64,000 nt of DNA from Camellia lanceoleosa (GCA_025200525.1 CM045763.1:65917018-65981017), one strand, 5' to 3'; numbered from the stretch's first letter, positions 11,638 through 23,522 are shown. Notes: generated by a model from the letters alone, not told the origin. Translations and numbers: made by a program.

Positions 11638-11642
11638 GTTGT
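11638..11642. repeat. Target-site duplication GTTGT, right copy
   Basis: Identical to 2292-2296. Removing the chromovirus and one copy leaves the gag codons of the outer element in register. Confidence 0.9.
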
Positions 11643-12235
11643 GCCATCGAAGGTGTCAATCGATGGCATCTTGAACTTGGAGGGTAGAGGCTTACCCCTG
11701 ATGGAGGCAGAAATAGAGAGTTGGCTGTCGTGGAAGATTTGTTCTGTATGTTCTGTATGACCCCCAGAAGCTGGAGCTTCATGGCTCGTAGTTCCGCGTC
11801 CCAAATAAGAATGTTGTCTCCTCCAAAGGGAAGTGGGGGTTGAACGCTGCTAGCTTCACCTTCAAGGACAAGAGCGTAATGTGGTGGGTGCAAGCCCTGG
11901 AGTGGGGGATGCAGGTCTTTGGGTGGTGGCCGCGGACTCTCCAAATCGGAAAGGTGAGCTTGTGGGATGAAAGGCGGGGAAAGTGTCCTCGAGGAGTATA
12001 TGGTTGGAATGGATGGCTTGGGGTTTGTTCTTGGTTTGGAGGGATGTCTTATGGTGGTGGAGGAGGGACAAAGAGACCCCGTTGGAGCAAAGCATTGATC
12101 AAGGTTTAGTTTTGCTCTCAGGCCGATTGATCTTGTTGGTGAGCTACCGAGGTCAAATTGTTGTTCGGGTTGGAAGACTCGGGTTGGGGGGTTGGTGACA
12201 TTATGTTGTGAAGCCATGGATCTCATCGTAACCAT
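11643..12235 (-). pseudogene. Gag, N-terminal half, of the Tat/Ogre-like element
   Basis: Starting from the Met at 12235, the frame is Pro/Ser-rich (MVTMRSMASQHNVTNPPTR) and degenerate. A second frame at 11643-11804 carries the typical start of the gag domain, PLPSKFKMPSIDTFDGTT, and is cut there by the inserted chromovirus. The matching continuation (DHLEACRTLI) is at 2291 and below. At least one frameshift lies between about 11700 and 11810. The start lies 81 bases past the primer-binding site, in keeping with a short untranslated leader. Confidence 0.75.
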
Positions 12236-12315
12236 CTACCTCGACGGGAGGAAAATAGGGGTAACAGGAGATGGGTCTTCGACAACAATGAACACAACTA
12301 TTAACCGGAGTGAAC

Positions 12316-12333
12316 TTCCCATAAATGGCGCCA
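12316..12333 (-). promoter_or_regulatory. Primer-binding site of the Tat/Ogre-like element
   Basis: The minus strand reads TGGCGCCATTTATGGGAA, two bases from the LTR end. It is close to the TGGCGCC-type primer sites common in Tat-lineage elements. Confidence 0.78.
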
Positions 12334-12335
12334 AC

Positions 12336-12952
12336 TGTTGATACAGTCTATCAAAAGGGGCATGGGTCAGACTTATCTACGCTTCTAATGGGTCTTCTGG
12401 TCTTGGAATCCATGGAGCGCACCTGCAAAAAGGCCCAAAGGGGGAGGTAGTCCCCCGGCGGACACTTTGACGATCAAGTTAGATCAGGGTGGATTGATTG
12501 TAGAGAAAGAGAGAAAGAATGAGATGAAGTACTTAACCTTTAACGTATCGCCAAAGCTTCTTTATATCTTTTCCTTTGTTCATCATTTCCTTGTCCCTTC
12601 CCAGCGGTCTCATTGGCCAAAAGTCTATAGCCTAGTTAGCATCGTTCATGGTGATTCTGCATATTCCGACGTGAAGAGTCTTGCCACATTTAATGCTATG
12701 GTGGTCTTATTAAATGGCTGATTGGGTTGCAATAATTTTGTAGGATCTTTGTCTGCTTATGTGGCTAGTCTCTAGGCTGTGGGTTGGACCACCATGGGCT
12801 GCATATTCTAGCGTGAAGAGTCTTGCCAGATTTAATGCTATGATGGTCTTATTAAATGGCTGATGGGGGTGCAATAACTTTGCAGGATCTTTTTGTGCTT
12901 ATGTGGCTAGTCCCTGGGCCGTGGGCTGGACCCCCTTGGGCCGTGCCCATCA
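12336..12952 (-). repeat. 5' LTR of the Tat/Ogre-like element (617 bp)
   Basis: On the plus strand it starts TGTTGATACAG next to the primer-binding site and ends GCCGTGCCCATCA. In element sense that gives TGATGGGCACGG and CTGTATCAACA, so termini are TG and CA. The partner LTR is outside the window, so no target-site duplication can be checked. An internal 142-bp tandem duplication (12659-12942) enlarges it. Confidence 0.78.
12659..12942. repeat. 142-bp tandem duplication inside the LTR
   Basis: Unit 1 (12659-12800) and unit 2 (12801-12942) both start GCATATTC and share AAGAGTCTTGCCA, TTTAATGCTATG and the TGGACC...TGGGC end. They differ by scattered substitutions and small balanced changes. 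Confidence 0.85.
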
Positions 12953-15139
12953 AAATATATAAGATAAGATACAGTGTGCTTACTCTATGAATGCTGCTCC
13001 TCTATGACCTGAGCTAAAAAAATAATAATAATAAATAAATAAATAATTGAATAATGGGCAAGCATTTGGAAAGAAAATAATTGTTTTCACCTGAAGCAAG
13101 CAAGTCATCCTATCAATGGGAAGGAGAATTCTAACAGCTTCTTTCCTCTATATATATAACATGACTATCATTCCAGCAGCTATGCATCCTGTTAAGGGTC
13201 ATTCTGTCATTATAACCTTGGTGAAGTCAGTGTTTTAGTATCACCAATTAATTCCAGTTACCTCAAAACTTTAACAACTACATTTACAAAAAAGTAAGCA
13301 AACAAAGCACAATATTTGAATTACAACATCCAGAAAATAATATAGGCTTTTCAGCATTGGCTATTATTGAATTTAATAATGGAAATCCAACTTTAAGCAT
13401 CAAATTGAAATGAGACAAACCAATGAGTCCAATCCAAATTTTATAGAAAATTATTAACCCTTCATTCTTATATTTGTTTATAACTTCACTTCCTAAAATG
13501 TTGCTTTTGTATTCTACTTCAGTTACTGCCTCTCTGAATGTGATAAATATATATAATGCTTGCTTGCTATTCTCAAGCTCTCTAATATAACCTGAAAAGT
13601 CGACAACCAAACAAGGTTTTCCATGATTTAAATGGGCATGTTCTTGGATTAAAGTAGCAAAGATCCAATAATGGGCACGTTCTTACCAATTCTCTTAAAC
13701 CAAACAAATGAGCATCTCAAATTCTTGATCAATTTCATATTCAAACTTGTTTCACCCAATTATTCTTACTATCATTATTATAACAAATTTGATTTTTTAA
13801 AAAAATAGCAAAAAAATAGGGTTTCCACCTCTTAAAATAAACTCCAACCTATTCATTAAATTTAAATAAAGAAAAATTATGCCCAAAGTGGCTAAATAGA
13901 TTGATTTAGTAAATTTGAGTGATGTGGCTTGTTTAGCGGCAAAATCCCAAGTCATATGTGGAAGATAAATGCTACTATAAGTGTACTGACTTTCGGCCCA
14001 AATAGCATTACTCTTAAATCAACAAAGAATAATCTTTCAACAAATTAAGAATCAACCAAATTCTTTATCAAACTTTAAAAGTTCAATGCTTCTTTATACA
14101 TCTTAATTCAAAAGACTTGGAAGATTATTCACCAATGTAAATTTGTGCTCAGGTAAGCTCAAAGTAAACATGAAAATGTAGATGAAAATTACAAAGAAAA
14201 AAAAGTTGATAGGTATTTTGTTCGAATAGGGTAAAACACTAATAGGTTCTCTATTATATTGGAAAGTCATGTTTTCAAATTAATGTAACTACAATATGAA
14301 AATTAGGCAATCTATAACATTTTGAAACAGATTGTACACAGACAAATGTCAAATTCATCCACAATCAAGGTAATCAAGATCAGTCAAAAAGATAAAATAT
14401 GTATATTAGACAAACCGAGAGTTTGTAAATTGTGCAAATGCATAGAGAGCTCATAAATACATATTCTCCACAATACAGAAATATATCTATATCTATATCT
14501 ATATATGTATATATATATATATATATATATCAGGTTACTCATACATAAAGACCTAACTTTTTGTCGCATCTATGGAATTGAACCAAAGAATCAAAATACA
14601 CAGGCAGACATTCAAATACCCTATCTTGTAGAGTGAGATTGATCTGCTTCAAAGGGGGAAAAAACAAGGAATTTAACTAATCAAAATACCTGTTTCGGAT
14701 CTCCTTGAATATTGATGACGACGGAGTACCGATCTCCCTGAAGACGGTGGTGGTCCAGTGAAATCTCTCCTTTTGCAGTGGCTCTTTTCGAAATCTCCTC
14801 TATGGTTGAAATATGGAGTTTGGGGCTACCATTGTTGATGAAGATTGGGATGGCAGAGAGAGGGAGTGAGGAAGAGAGAAAATGAAGATAGTAATATGGG
14901 GTTCGACATTGGGTCTCCGGCAAGGGTTGGGTCTCCAACAGGGAATTGAATAGAGAGAATCGGAGGAGGGCAAAGAGAGAAAGAAAGAGAGAGTCACAGA
15001 GTGAGAGAGACAAAAGTTTTTAAGCCCTAATTCATTTTAGGGTGTTTGAAATCCCTCAAAAATCCCTCCAGAGTTCCTCACCAAATTAATTTAAAAATCC
15101 CATCAAAATTTGAAGTCCTATCCCCAAAATTTTTAATTA
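12953..15139. other. AT-rich region without a recognised gene
   Basis: I see no confident gene. Open frames such as 13284-13610 (minus) match nothing I recognise. A purine-rich minus-strand stretch (14681-15013) could be a leader exon: a 110-codon frame ends next to a good splice donor (CAG/GTATTT at about 14692). Its N-terminus, however, is only translated CT repeats. A TA/GATA microsatellite lies at about 14485-14532. Confidence 0.5.
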
Positions 15140-15684
15140 TAATTGCTAACCAAAATTTAGTAGGTAAAAATTAAATAAATATCGACTAAACTATTTTTAG
15201 TAGATAAAGATTGCACATTTAGGGACCAATTTTATTTTTTGTACCCTAAAACATTATTTTTTTACGACTAAACTCAATTAGTCGTCAAAAATAAAATAAA
15301 TGCCAACTAAATATGTTTTGGTCACCACAAATGTATATTTGCTGACCAATTGAGGTTGTCACCAAAGATTAAAAACAAAATTGTACTAGATATTTGGTGA
15401 CTAAATTTCTTTTAGTCGGCAAAAGTTAGTATATGATGACTAAAATTTATTTAGTTGTTGAAAATAAATTTTTAGCGACCAAACTTATAGTTGTTGAAAA
15501 TAAATTTTTGGCAACCAAACTTTTTGGTCACCAAAAATAAAAAGTAAATTTATGTTTTTCATTCGGTGACTAAATAATTTTAATAGCCAAAACTAACTAT
15601 ACAGCGACTAAAATTTATTTAATCGCTGAAAATAAATTTTTGGCGACAAAAAAAAAAGTGAATTTATGTTTTTCATTTAGCTAC
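15140..15684. mobile_element. CACTA-like transposon subterminal repeats, left part
   Basis: The stretch is built of repeated sense and antisense copies of motifs such as GCGACTAAAATTTATTTAG and TTTTTGGCGACCAAA. Such subterminal repeat arrays are typical of plant CACTA (En/Spm) elements. The same motifs resume at 25095, after the inserted family X LTR. No clear left terminus of the CACTACAAGAAA type was found, so the left boundary is approximate. Confidence 0.6.
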
Positions 15685-16190
15685 TGCAGACACCCCATTT
15701 TTGACTGACCTTAAGACTCAAATGTCACCGGTTGAGCACTCGGTGATGATGCATATTGTGCTCGTTCTGAGGTTGCGGGGTCTCGGCTGAGAGCCCCGCC
15801 TCCGGACTTCGGGACTCTTTTGTGCTTTGCCTCGGTTTGTCTGTTTTCTTTCTCGGCGGAGGAGAGGTCTCGTAGACCATCTCTCAGTGGCCGTAGGCTA
15901 CGTGAATTTTTGGCGACAAAAAAAAAAATGAATTTATGTTTTTCATTTGGCTACTGCAGACACCCCATTTTTGACCGACCTTAAGACTCAAATGTCACCG
16001 GTTGAGCACTCGGTGATGATGCATATTGTGCTCGTTCTGAGGTTGCGGGGTCTCGGCTGAGAGCCCTGCCTCCGGACTTTGGGACTCTTTTGTGCTTTGC
16101 CTCGGTTTGCAAACCAGGTCCTATTTTGTCTGTTTTTTCTTCCTGAAGGGAGGGAGAGGTCTTGTAGACCATCTCTCAGTGGCCGTAGGC
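15637..16190. repeat. Tandem duplication (period 270 bp) spanning the transposon/LTR junction
   Basis: The block TTTTTGGCGACAAAAAAA ... CATTTAGCTAC (CACTA-like flank) plus the first 220 bp of the LTR occurs at 15637-15906 and again from 15907. Each copy contains TGCAGACACCCC (15685 and 15955). The first copy has an internal deletion at about 15838, where the second keeps a segment including GCAAACCAGGTCC. Confidence 0.85.
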
Positions 16191-16832
16191 TACATTTCGT
16201 GGTCGTAGGCCATTTTTTCCATTTGGAGACCGGTTTAGGTTTTGAGCCGTCGGTACATGTGCCTCGGTTCGGGACCGCTTAACTACCTCCGTTTGCTCCG
16301 GTTTTTGGCACACACCTTGTTTCCTCTCCTTAGAGGGACACTGTGGCCCGGGAGACCACCTTTGTGGTCATATGCCGCCTCCAGTGCTTGACAGTCAGTT
16401 TTCGGGGCCCCCGGCTGCGCGTTTTGGCTCCCGAACCTTCGTTTTGCATCGGTGTGGGTTCGTTTTTGGCATGGACCCTATTTTCATTGTTAGGAAGGTG
16501 GTAGTAAGGTGGGAGACCACCTTTTCTTCTTGGAGACCACCTTTCCCCGGTTAGCCGGTTTTTCTTCAGAAGTAGGTGGTCTCCCTCACTTTTGAGCCAC
16601 AATTTTGGGTCTCCCATACCACCATTGTGTTGTACTCATCTGGGAGGCCACCAATATGGGTTGGCCGACCAGCTTTTCTTCCTAACCCTTTTGAACCTTG
16701 CTAGAAAACTGGTTTTCCTCTCTCTTGGGTCACATTTTCTGGTCTCCCATACCACCACTGTATTGCATTCACTTGGGAGGCCACCTTTTTGGGCTGGCCG
16801 ACCAGCTTTTCTTCTTGAACCTTTTGACCCCT

Positions 16833-16865
16833 GGTCGACCGACTAGGGGGAGTGGCCGGCCGACC
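16833..16865. repeat. Decayed pair of GGCCGGCCGGCC-type palindromes in copy A
   Basis: GGTCGACCGACT at 16833 and GGCCGGCCGACC at 16854 start 21 bp apart. Both look like CpG-decayed versions of the perfect palindromes in copies B and C. Confidence 0.65.
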
Positions 16866-16974
16866 ACCTAGGTTGGTCGGCCAGCTTTTTGCTTTTTGGT
16901 CTTTTTGAGTGCAATATAGCTGTGCCAGCTGGGGGGCATTTGCTCCATCCTCCGGGATTTAACCCTTTTGTTTG

Positions 16975-17160
16975 CCTTCTTAAGGGAGCTTTGACCCTTT
17001 TTGCTTAGCTTCTAAGGGAAGCTTGACTCTTTGTCAAGCTTCTTGAGGAAGCTTGACCCTTTTGGTCTAGCTTCCTCAAGAAGCTTGACCCTTTTGGTGA
17101 AGCTTCTTTTAGAAGCTTTGACCCTTTGTTGAAGCTTCTTAGAGAAGCCTTGGCCCTTTG
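16975..17160. repeat. Tandem array of AAGCTT-centred imperfect hairpins
   Basis: About six units of 30-40 bp each carry an inverted repeat such as GCTTCTTGAGGAAGC or GCTTCCTCAAGAAGC, followed by TTGACCCTTT. The array ends just before the TATATAA box at 17164 of the copy A LTR. Confidence 0.8.
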
Positions 17161-17163
17161 TCT

Positions 17164-17170
17164 TATATAA
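17164..17170 (+). promoter_or_regulatory. TATA box of family X LTR, copy A
   Basis: TATATAA lies in the same relative place as the minus-strand TATATAA of copy B (22425-22431), just upstream of a C/T-rich leader. Promoter function is inferred. Confidence 0.5.
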
Positions 17171-18889
17171 GAGAGGGTCTCCTTTTCATTTTCAAGGGTT
17201 AGAAAAATTTGGCTGAGGCTTATACACTTCTCCTTCCATAGCTCTCTTCTTCAAGCCCCAAACCCCATTATTCTTGCACCCATTACACTACACCTCCTAG
17301 CACAACACCTCCACCATCCATCCAAGCACCTTGGAACTGATTTGCAGAGGTTGAAGGCTCATTACCTTGGTCCAGAAGTTGCTGAGGGTCGGCTCTACAA
17401 GGGTAAGTCACCATTTCCCCCATTTTGACATTGTTTTTGCTTTATACTTTAGCCTTATTTCTAAGCATTTTTGGACTTCGACAAAAACTGAAAAAAGTTT
17501 TTTTTTTGAGCTCCTCTTTAAGTTTGATCAAGGTCTTTTTTCTGTTTGGGGTTATCTTCCCCTTTGCATGCTTCATTTCCTCATGTTTAGGGCTATGCAT
17601 TAGAGCATTTGTATTGGCCTTGGTTTGGCCTTTTGGCTACTGAGATCTAGTGGATTTTCAGTGGCCAATATGTATTTTTGAGCCCTAAAATCAGAGAGGG
17701 GTGACCCTCTCACCCCTTGTTCTCTTTACTAGCTTTGTTGGCCTTCCAAAGGAGCTCCATTTTGCATGTTTTGAAGTCATGTTTCAGGCCCTATTTGGTG
17801 AGTTTTAAGGTCTGCATAAGCTTTTTCCAGAGCCCTTTTGGCCATTTTGAATGTCTATTATGCATGTGTAGAACAATCCTATTCAAGGCCTTTCAAAGGG
17901 GCTTTCACTTGCATGCTTCCTAGACTAATTTCAGGGCCTTTTTGGTGGGTTTTAGGGCTGTCATAACCTCTTTCCAGAGATGGTTTTGCCATTTCATAGG
18001 TCCATCATATATGTGTAGAATAACTCTCTTATTAGCCCATCAAAGGAGTCTTATCATTCTTGCATGCATTGACTGAGTTCCAGTGGTTATTTGGGCATAT
18101 TTTGGCATGGCATACTTCTTTTTTTGGCTGGTTTGGTGAGCCCTCATGTGCTTCATATAGTTGTAGTACAACTCATGGTTCACTAGCTTTCTTTGCATGC
18201 TTTGTTGACCCTTGATTTTAGCACTTTTTGGCCATGCCTTAAACTGATTTTGTGCATATTTTGGACTGCCTTAGCTCTATTTTTGGCTCTCATGGTCAAA
18301 TGATGTTTGTTTTTCATGCTTGTAGTTCAATACCCATGCTTAACTTTGAGTTTTGAGGCTTATTCCATGCATTTACTGAGGTGTGTTCATGTTTTGGGTC
18401 CATTATACATCATATTTCAAAGCTTGTATCAATGCCATATTGCCATGTTTTCTACTCCTTAAGTGTGCTTGAGAGTTGTCCATGAATGCCTTGTTTTCAT
18501 ACCATTGAGTGAGCTCCATTTCCTTGCATGTTAAGCCACCATTTTCCCACTGTTTCAGACCTACCTAGGGTCTGTTTGGGGTTGGTTTTGCCATTTGTGC
18601 ATCACTTTGGGTACCTCTAATGTAACACACTTTACTAGTTTCGGTACCCGGGCCCCCTAGTATGCATTGTGTGACATATTTGCATAATTCGAGACCATAG
18701 TACATTATGTTTCAGAGCTGGAAAATGTATGTTTGCATGCCATACTTCATCATTTGCTATGCTTAGTTAGAGTTGCATGTTGTGCCTTAGGATCGGTCCT
18801 TTGCATCCGTGCATGTTTGCATGTATTTCGGTTGTCTTGTTTCCATCATATGGCCACTGATGTGAGTGTGGCTGAGGTCCACTCATATT

Positions 18890-19045
18890 GGTGTAAGTCC
18901 ATCTTGCATTGTGTATGCCATTTTAATCCATAGCATTGCGTATGCTAGGTTGCATATTAGAGCATTGTGCATGCCATTTTAGTCTATAGCATTGCGTATG
19001 CTAGGTTGCATGTTAGTCGCATTGTGTATGCCATCTCATTGCATT
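18890..19045. repeat. Short tandem repeats (about 62 bp) inside family X LTR
   Basis: Units with GCATTGTGTATGCCAT and ATAGCATTGCGTATGCTAGG alternate two to three times. A related set lies at about 43580-43700 in copy C and, reversed, at about 20780-20960 in copy B. Confidence 0.7.
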
Positions 19046-19135
19046 GTGTTTGGGATAGGAGTTAGCCCAAGCACAGGAAACGAGGGACGTTTTGTACTCA
19101 AAGTGACGAAACGTGTCTCAATTCCCGGATGCTGA

Positions 19136-19140
19136 CACTC
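19136..19140. repeat. Target-site duplication CACTC, left copy
   Basis: CACTC precedes TGTAGACAGG and is repeated at 23523-23527 after GGTGTCTACA. The flanks rejoin into sequence collinear with copy C at about 43805-43850. Confidence 0.9.
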
Positions 19141-22100
19141 TGTAGACAGGCCCGCGGGGGACCTCGCTACAGCTTGGACTCGATTTGTGTTACGGTTCTT
19201 AATCTTGAACCAAAGAGTCCAAATCCGGCAAATCGTTTTGAGAAAACAAATTTTTGAAAGAAGTGCCAAATATGGACTGCTTTGCCAGATACAGAGTCGC
19301 CACCTAAATATTTTATTTTGGGAAATTTACGAAACCCTGACTCGATGCCAAAGGCCACGTGTCCGTCATCACCAAAGTTGCCTCGGCTCGGGAACTTGGG
19401 TACGATTGGGGAAGGTCACTTCGTGAGCACCCCCGCTCGCTCGGTCAAAGACCGGCCTCTACTAACCATGATATCTATTTTTGAAAACATTGTGTGTTCT
19501 TATTCCGGTTATTAGCCTAGGTTACTATGTGATGCGCACAGCATACAAGTATAGACTGAGTTGTCTGATTTGGAACAAAACAGTTCATGTTTGTTTTTGA
19601 AAATGGTTTGATGGTGCTACCCGCAGGTAGGCTAAGACGCGGATTTGCCACCCTCGGGTAGGCTTAGAAAACATGATTTTGCCACTGTCTAGTGGGCTTA
19701 AAACAAACATTTGATGAATTGTTCCAATCCAAATAACCCAACCTTCACCCACAGGCATTCAAGGCAGTTATATCACATAAGCAGTTAGCCTCATGGTAAG
19801 CATGCTATTCATGGCAGTCACTCACACGCATGCAAGGATGCTAAAGCATAAAACTCACTGAGTACTCCAAGCCAAAACAGAAACCGATTAGAAATCCATG
19901 CATGAATCCTAAGTATACAGAAATGCCTAATGCAACACATGTAAAAATGCAACTATAGCAGGCTCGGCTATTCTAAACATGGCATATGGAATGCTACAGC
20001 TAACACGTATTCAACTTAGAATTGAAATACAAATGCAGTTAGTATGATGCGCCGAGCTCGGTGCATGCAAAACAGATGAATGAATGCAAACATGCTATCA
20101 TACTATATGCTAATTGAAACAGGCCCTAATCTAACCATCATAAGCAGGTAAATAAAAGGGAAGAAAGACGTGGGGTTGGAAGACATACATCACACTCACC
20201 CACACTTATTACAATTATGCCCTCGCGCAGAGGGTCTGAATAAATATACAGTCCCGAATAAAAGAATAGTACAGTCCAAATAATACAGTCCAAAATGTAC
20301 AAATTCCTAATTAATTTACAAATTAACTAAGAAAATAATGAACCAGTTTGTAAGCCAGGGACTGCCTTGATTCTGATGAATGATGTATGTTTAGGCTGCC
20401 TTGCGCGAAAATCCACTTGAATGCCCCAACTAGCCTCTGTTTTGCAATTGTTTTTGGAAAGCGCGCCAAGCCTCGGAAGACTGCTGATTCTTGATTTTGC
20501 TGTAACAGAGAGCAGAAAAGGAGCATAGCAATGTATTTTCACAAATGTATGCATGCCTCGATCCTCGTGCCACCAATCATACATCTCGATGCATGATGGC
20601 CGAGGAGTCGATTTGCACAATTCAATATGGAATGAATGCACATGAAAACACAACAAAAACCTAACTCCATCATGGATAATCCGAAGTGTCGGTGACCGGG
20701 GAATTGAGATACGTTCCATCACTCGGAGTACGAAACGCACGTCGTTTCCCATGCCCGGGCTAACTCCTATCCCAAACACAATGCAATATGCATGACATGC
20801 ATGAAATGCAACTAAGATATAACCTAAAATGCACAATGCTATGAAATGGCATACACAATGCACGAGATAACATGACATACACAATGCACTAAAATATAGC
20901 TTAGCATACACAGTGCTATGGAATGAAATGGCATACACAATGCATAATGGACTTACATTAACATGAGTGGACCTCAGCCACACTCACACAAGAGGCCATT
21001 AGATGAAAAAAGAGACACTTGAAATGCGTGCACACGTGCACGCAAATCGAGGATCGACCCTAAGGCACGGAATGCCACTCTAACAAGGCATGGCAAAACA
21101 TGAAAAATTGCATACTAGCATGCAAATTTCAGAGGCAAAATGAGATGCAAAACAGCCCCGAAACATGGTGAAATGGTACCCAATGCATAGAACGAGTCCC
21201 GAAACATGAAATTTGGCGCATGAAATGGCCTATAGCTATGCAATGCATGCATAATTTGAAAATGAAGTGTAAATGAAGATGCAAGGCAGCCCCAAAAAAA
21301 GCATGTTTACAGTTTAAAGCAAGGCCAAATAGTGAGTATAAATGGGGCTAAGCTAGCATTCAAAAAATGGCCCCGAAAATAAGATATTGAAGCAACTCAC
21401 AGATTCTGGCCCCGAACAAAGAAGGGGCCTTCTAAAATATTGAAGAGGGGCCAAAAATATGATGTTTTACAGTTTATGACAAGCCACAAAAACAGACACA
21501 AGTATGGAAAAATTCCTATGGAAGAAATGGGCCAAAATGGAGACAAAGAAGCAACTGATACATTCTGGTCCCAAACAGGTAAGGGCCCTTCAACAATGTT
21601 GAAGACGGGCCAAAAATATGACTTTTTACAGTTGATGGCCGAGCCCAAAACAGTGTACAACTATGCCCAAAATGCAATGCAAGATATGGCCTAAAAGCGA
21701 GGCTACAACACAAAGTATACAAATGATGCTCCAAACATAAATATACCCTTAATGAAACATGGACAGGGGGTCAAAACAAGTCCATTTTCAGTTCGGACCA
21801 AGGTCCAAAAACAGAAGCACAGAGGGCTAATGAATCATGCAAAAATGGGGCCAAAAGATGAATACAATGGCAAGTGATATATTGAGGCCCCAAACAGTGA
21901 TTAGCCCTTCAACAATGTTGAACAAGGGCTCAAAATAAGCTTCTTCACAGTTTACAACATGCTTCAAAACAGTTTATATATAGGCCAAAAACAACATGCA
22001 AGGAAATGGCATATAAGAGGGATAATGAAGTAAGTGCCAAATGGGGGCCTCAAATAGTGAGAGGCCCTTAATGAAAGATGAAATAGAGCTCAAAAAAATT

Positions 22101-23522
22101 CCACTTTCAGTTATGGCCGGAGCTCAAAGATACAAGCAAGAAGGGCTAAGAAAGCATGCCAAAAATGAGCTAAAAAGAGGGAAATGGTAACTCACCCTTG
22201 TAGACCAATCTTTAGCAACTTCTTGGAGCAAGTTTGGGTGCTCCTCAGCTATGGAAGACAGCTTCAAGTGGCTGGAATGGAGGTGGTGGTGTGATGCTAG
22301 GTGGTGGTGAAGAAATGGTGTAGGAACTTGGATGTTTTGATGGTTGAAGTGTAGAGAGGGAGAGAGGCAATGCAAGAGGCTTAAGGCAAAATTTTCAACC
22401 CCAAAACCAGACCTGGGGTGCTGGTTATATAGGCCAAAGAGGGGGAGAAAGAGGGGGAAAAAAGGGAGGGAAATCACTCCAAGTTTCCCTCAAAAAATTG
22501 CCCCCCCCCGGATACAGAATCTGGGGGGGAATAAAGTGCATATCTGTGATGTGCCAGGTGTAAGGAAACTGGCCGGCCAGGTATTGAGGTTGCAGGTGGC
22601 CGGCCGGCCCTCCCCATGGCCGGCCGGCCAAGGGTCAAAAGGGCCAAGTCAAATTAATGGCCGGCCACCACAGATTGGTGGCCTCCCATGTGTCCTCAAC
22701 ATAACCCTGTGGTTGAAAATTGGCAACTGTGAACCAGGAGAGAGAACAACCCACTTTTCAAAGGGGTTCAAAAGGGTCAAAAGCAGTTACTGGCAGGCCA
22801 CCAAATATTGGTGGCCTCCCAGATGTGTATATCACAAATATGGAGGTTAGGGTTGAGGAAAGTGGCCCTAGGGTGGTCAACATTGGCTTTGAAGTGAGAA
22901 AAACGGGCGTCGGAGGGCGATGATGGGATATAACTGGTTGCTGGAACAATTACTGGCCTCCCACCCTTCTACGACCTTCCTGGTGATGAAACAGAGGTCC
23001 CTGCCAAAAATGAACGAAAACCGATGCAAAATGAAGGTTCGGGGGCCGAAACGCGCAGTCCGAGGCCCCGAAAACTGACTATTAGGCACCGGGAGTGGTG
23101 TTCGACCACGAAGTTGGTCTCTCGGACCACAGTGTCCCTTAAAAGGGAGGAAATAAGATGCATGCCAAAAATCGGAGCAAACGGAGGTGGTTAGGCGGTC
23201 CCGAACCGAGGCACTCGGCCTGACGGCTCCGAAAACCGGGATTCGGGCTCCAAAATGGGCAAAATGGCCTACGGCCACGAAATGTAGCCCACGGCCACTA
23301 AGAGATGGTCTACGAGACCTCTCCCTCCCTTTGGGAAAAGAAACAGAGAAAACCGGGTCTGGTTCGCAAACCGAGGCAAGGCACAGAAAAAGTTCGGAAG
23401 TTTGGAGGCAAGGCTCACGGCCGAGACTCTGAGACTTCTGAACGAGCACAATATGCAACATCACCGAGCGCTCAATCGGCGACGTTTGAGTCTTAAGGTC
23501 GGTCAAAAATGGGGTGTCTACA
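19141..23522 (-). mobile_element. Family X solo LTR, copy B, inverted inside copy A
   Basis: The 4382-bp unit starts TGTAGACAGGCCCGCG and ends AAAATGGGGTGTCTACA on the plus strand, which is the reverse of the family X start and end. It is bounded by perfect CACTC duplications (19136-19140, 23523-23527). It contains no protein domain, no second LTR, no primer-binding site and no polypurine tract, so it fits a solo LTR left by recombination between LTRs. The minus-strand TATATAA box is at 22425-22431. Many open frames of 60-230 codons occur, but none has recognisable motifs. Confidence 0.85.
22571..22666. repeat. GGCCGGCC palindrome cluster in copy B
   Basis: GGCCGGCC at 22571 and 22659 flank two perfect GGCCGGCCGGCC palindromes at 22598-22609 and 22618-22629, whose starts are 20 bp apart. 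The cluster lies 140-240 bp upstream of the minus-strand TATA box. Confidence 0.9.

Larger units (their letters stand above)
1..12952 (-). mobile_element. Ty3/gypsy retrotransposon, Tat/Ogre-like, cut by window edge and by a nested element
   Basis: Read on the minus strand from right to left, the order is LTR (12336-12952), primer-binding site (12316-12333), gag (from 12235), protease and reverse transcriptase (running off position 1). The gag motif with H-D-H-G-H-N-T-D-E-C spacing and the protease type with L-I-D-N-G-S-S are those I associate with plant Tat/Ogre-lineage elements; that lineage call is from memory of the family. The second LTR, RNase H and integrase would lie outside the window. 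A complete chromovirus (2297-11637) sits inside gag. The element is dead: several frameshifts break gag and pol. Confidence 0.85.

Noticed and set aside
14681..15013. Possible first exon of a host gene on the minus strand
   Set aside because: The frame is mostly translated CT repeats. Apart from one donor-like site there is no downstream exon I can recognise.
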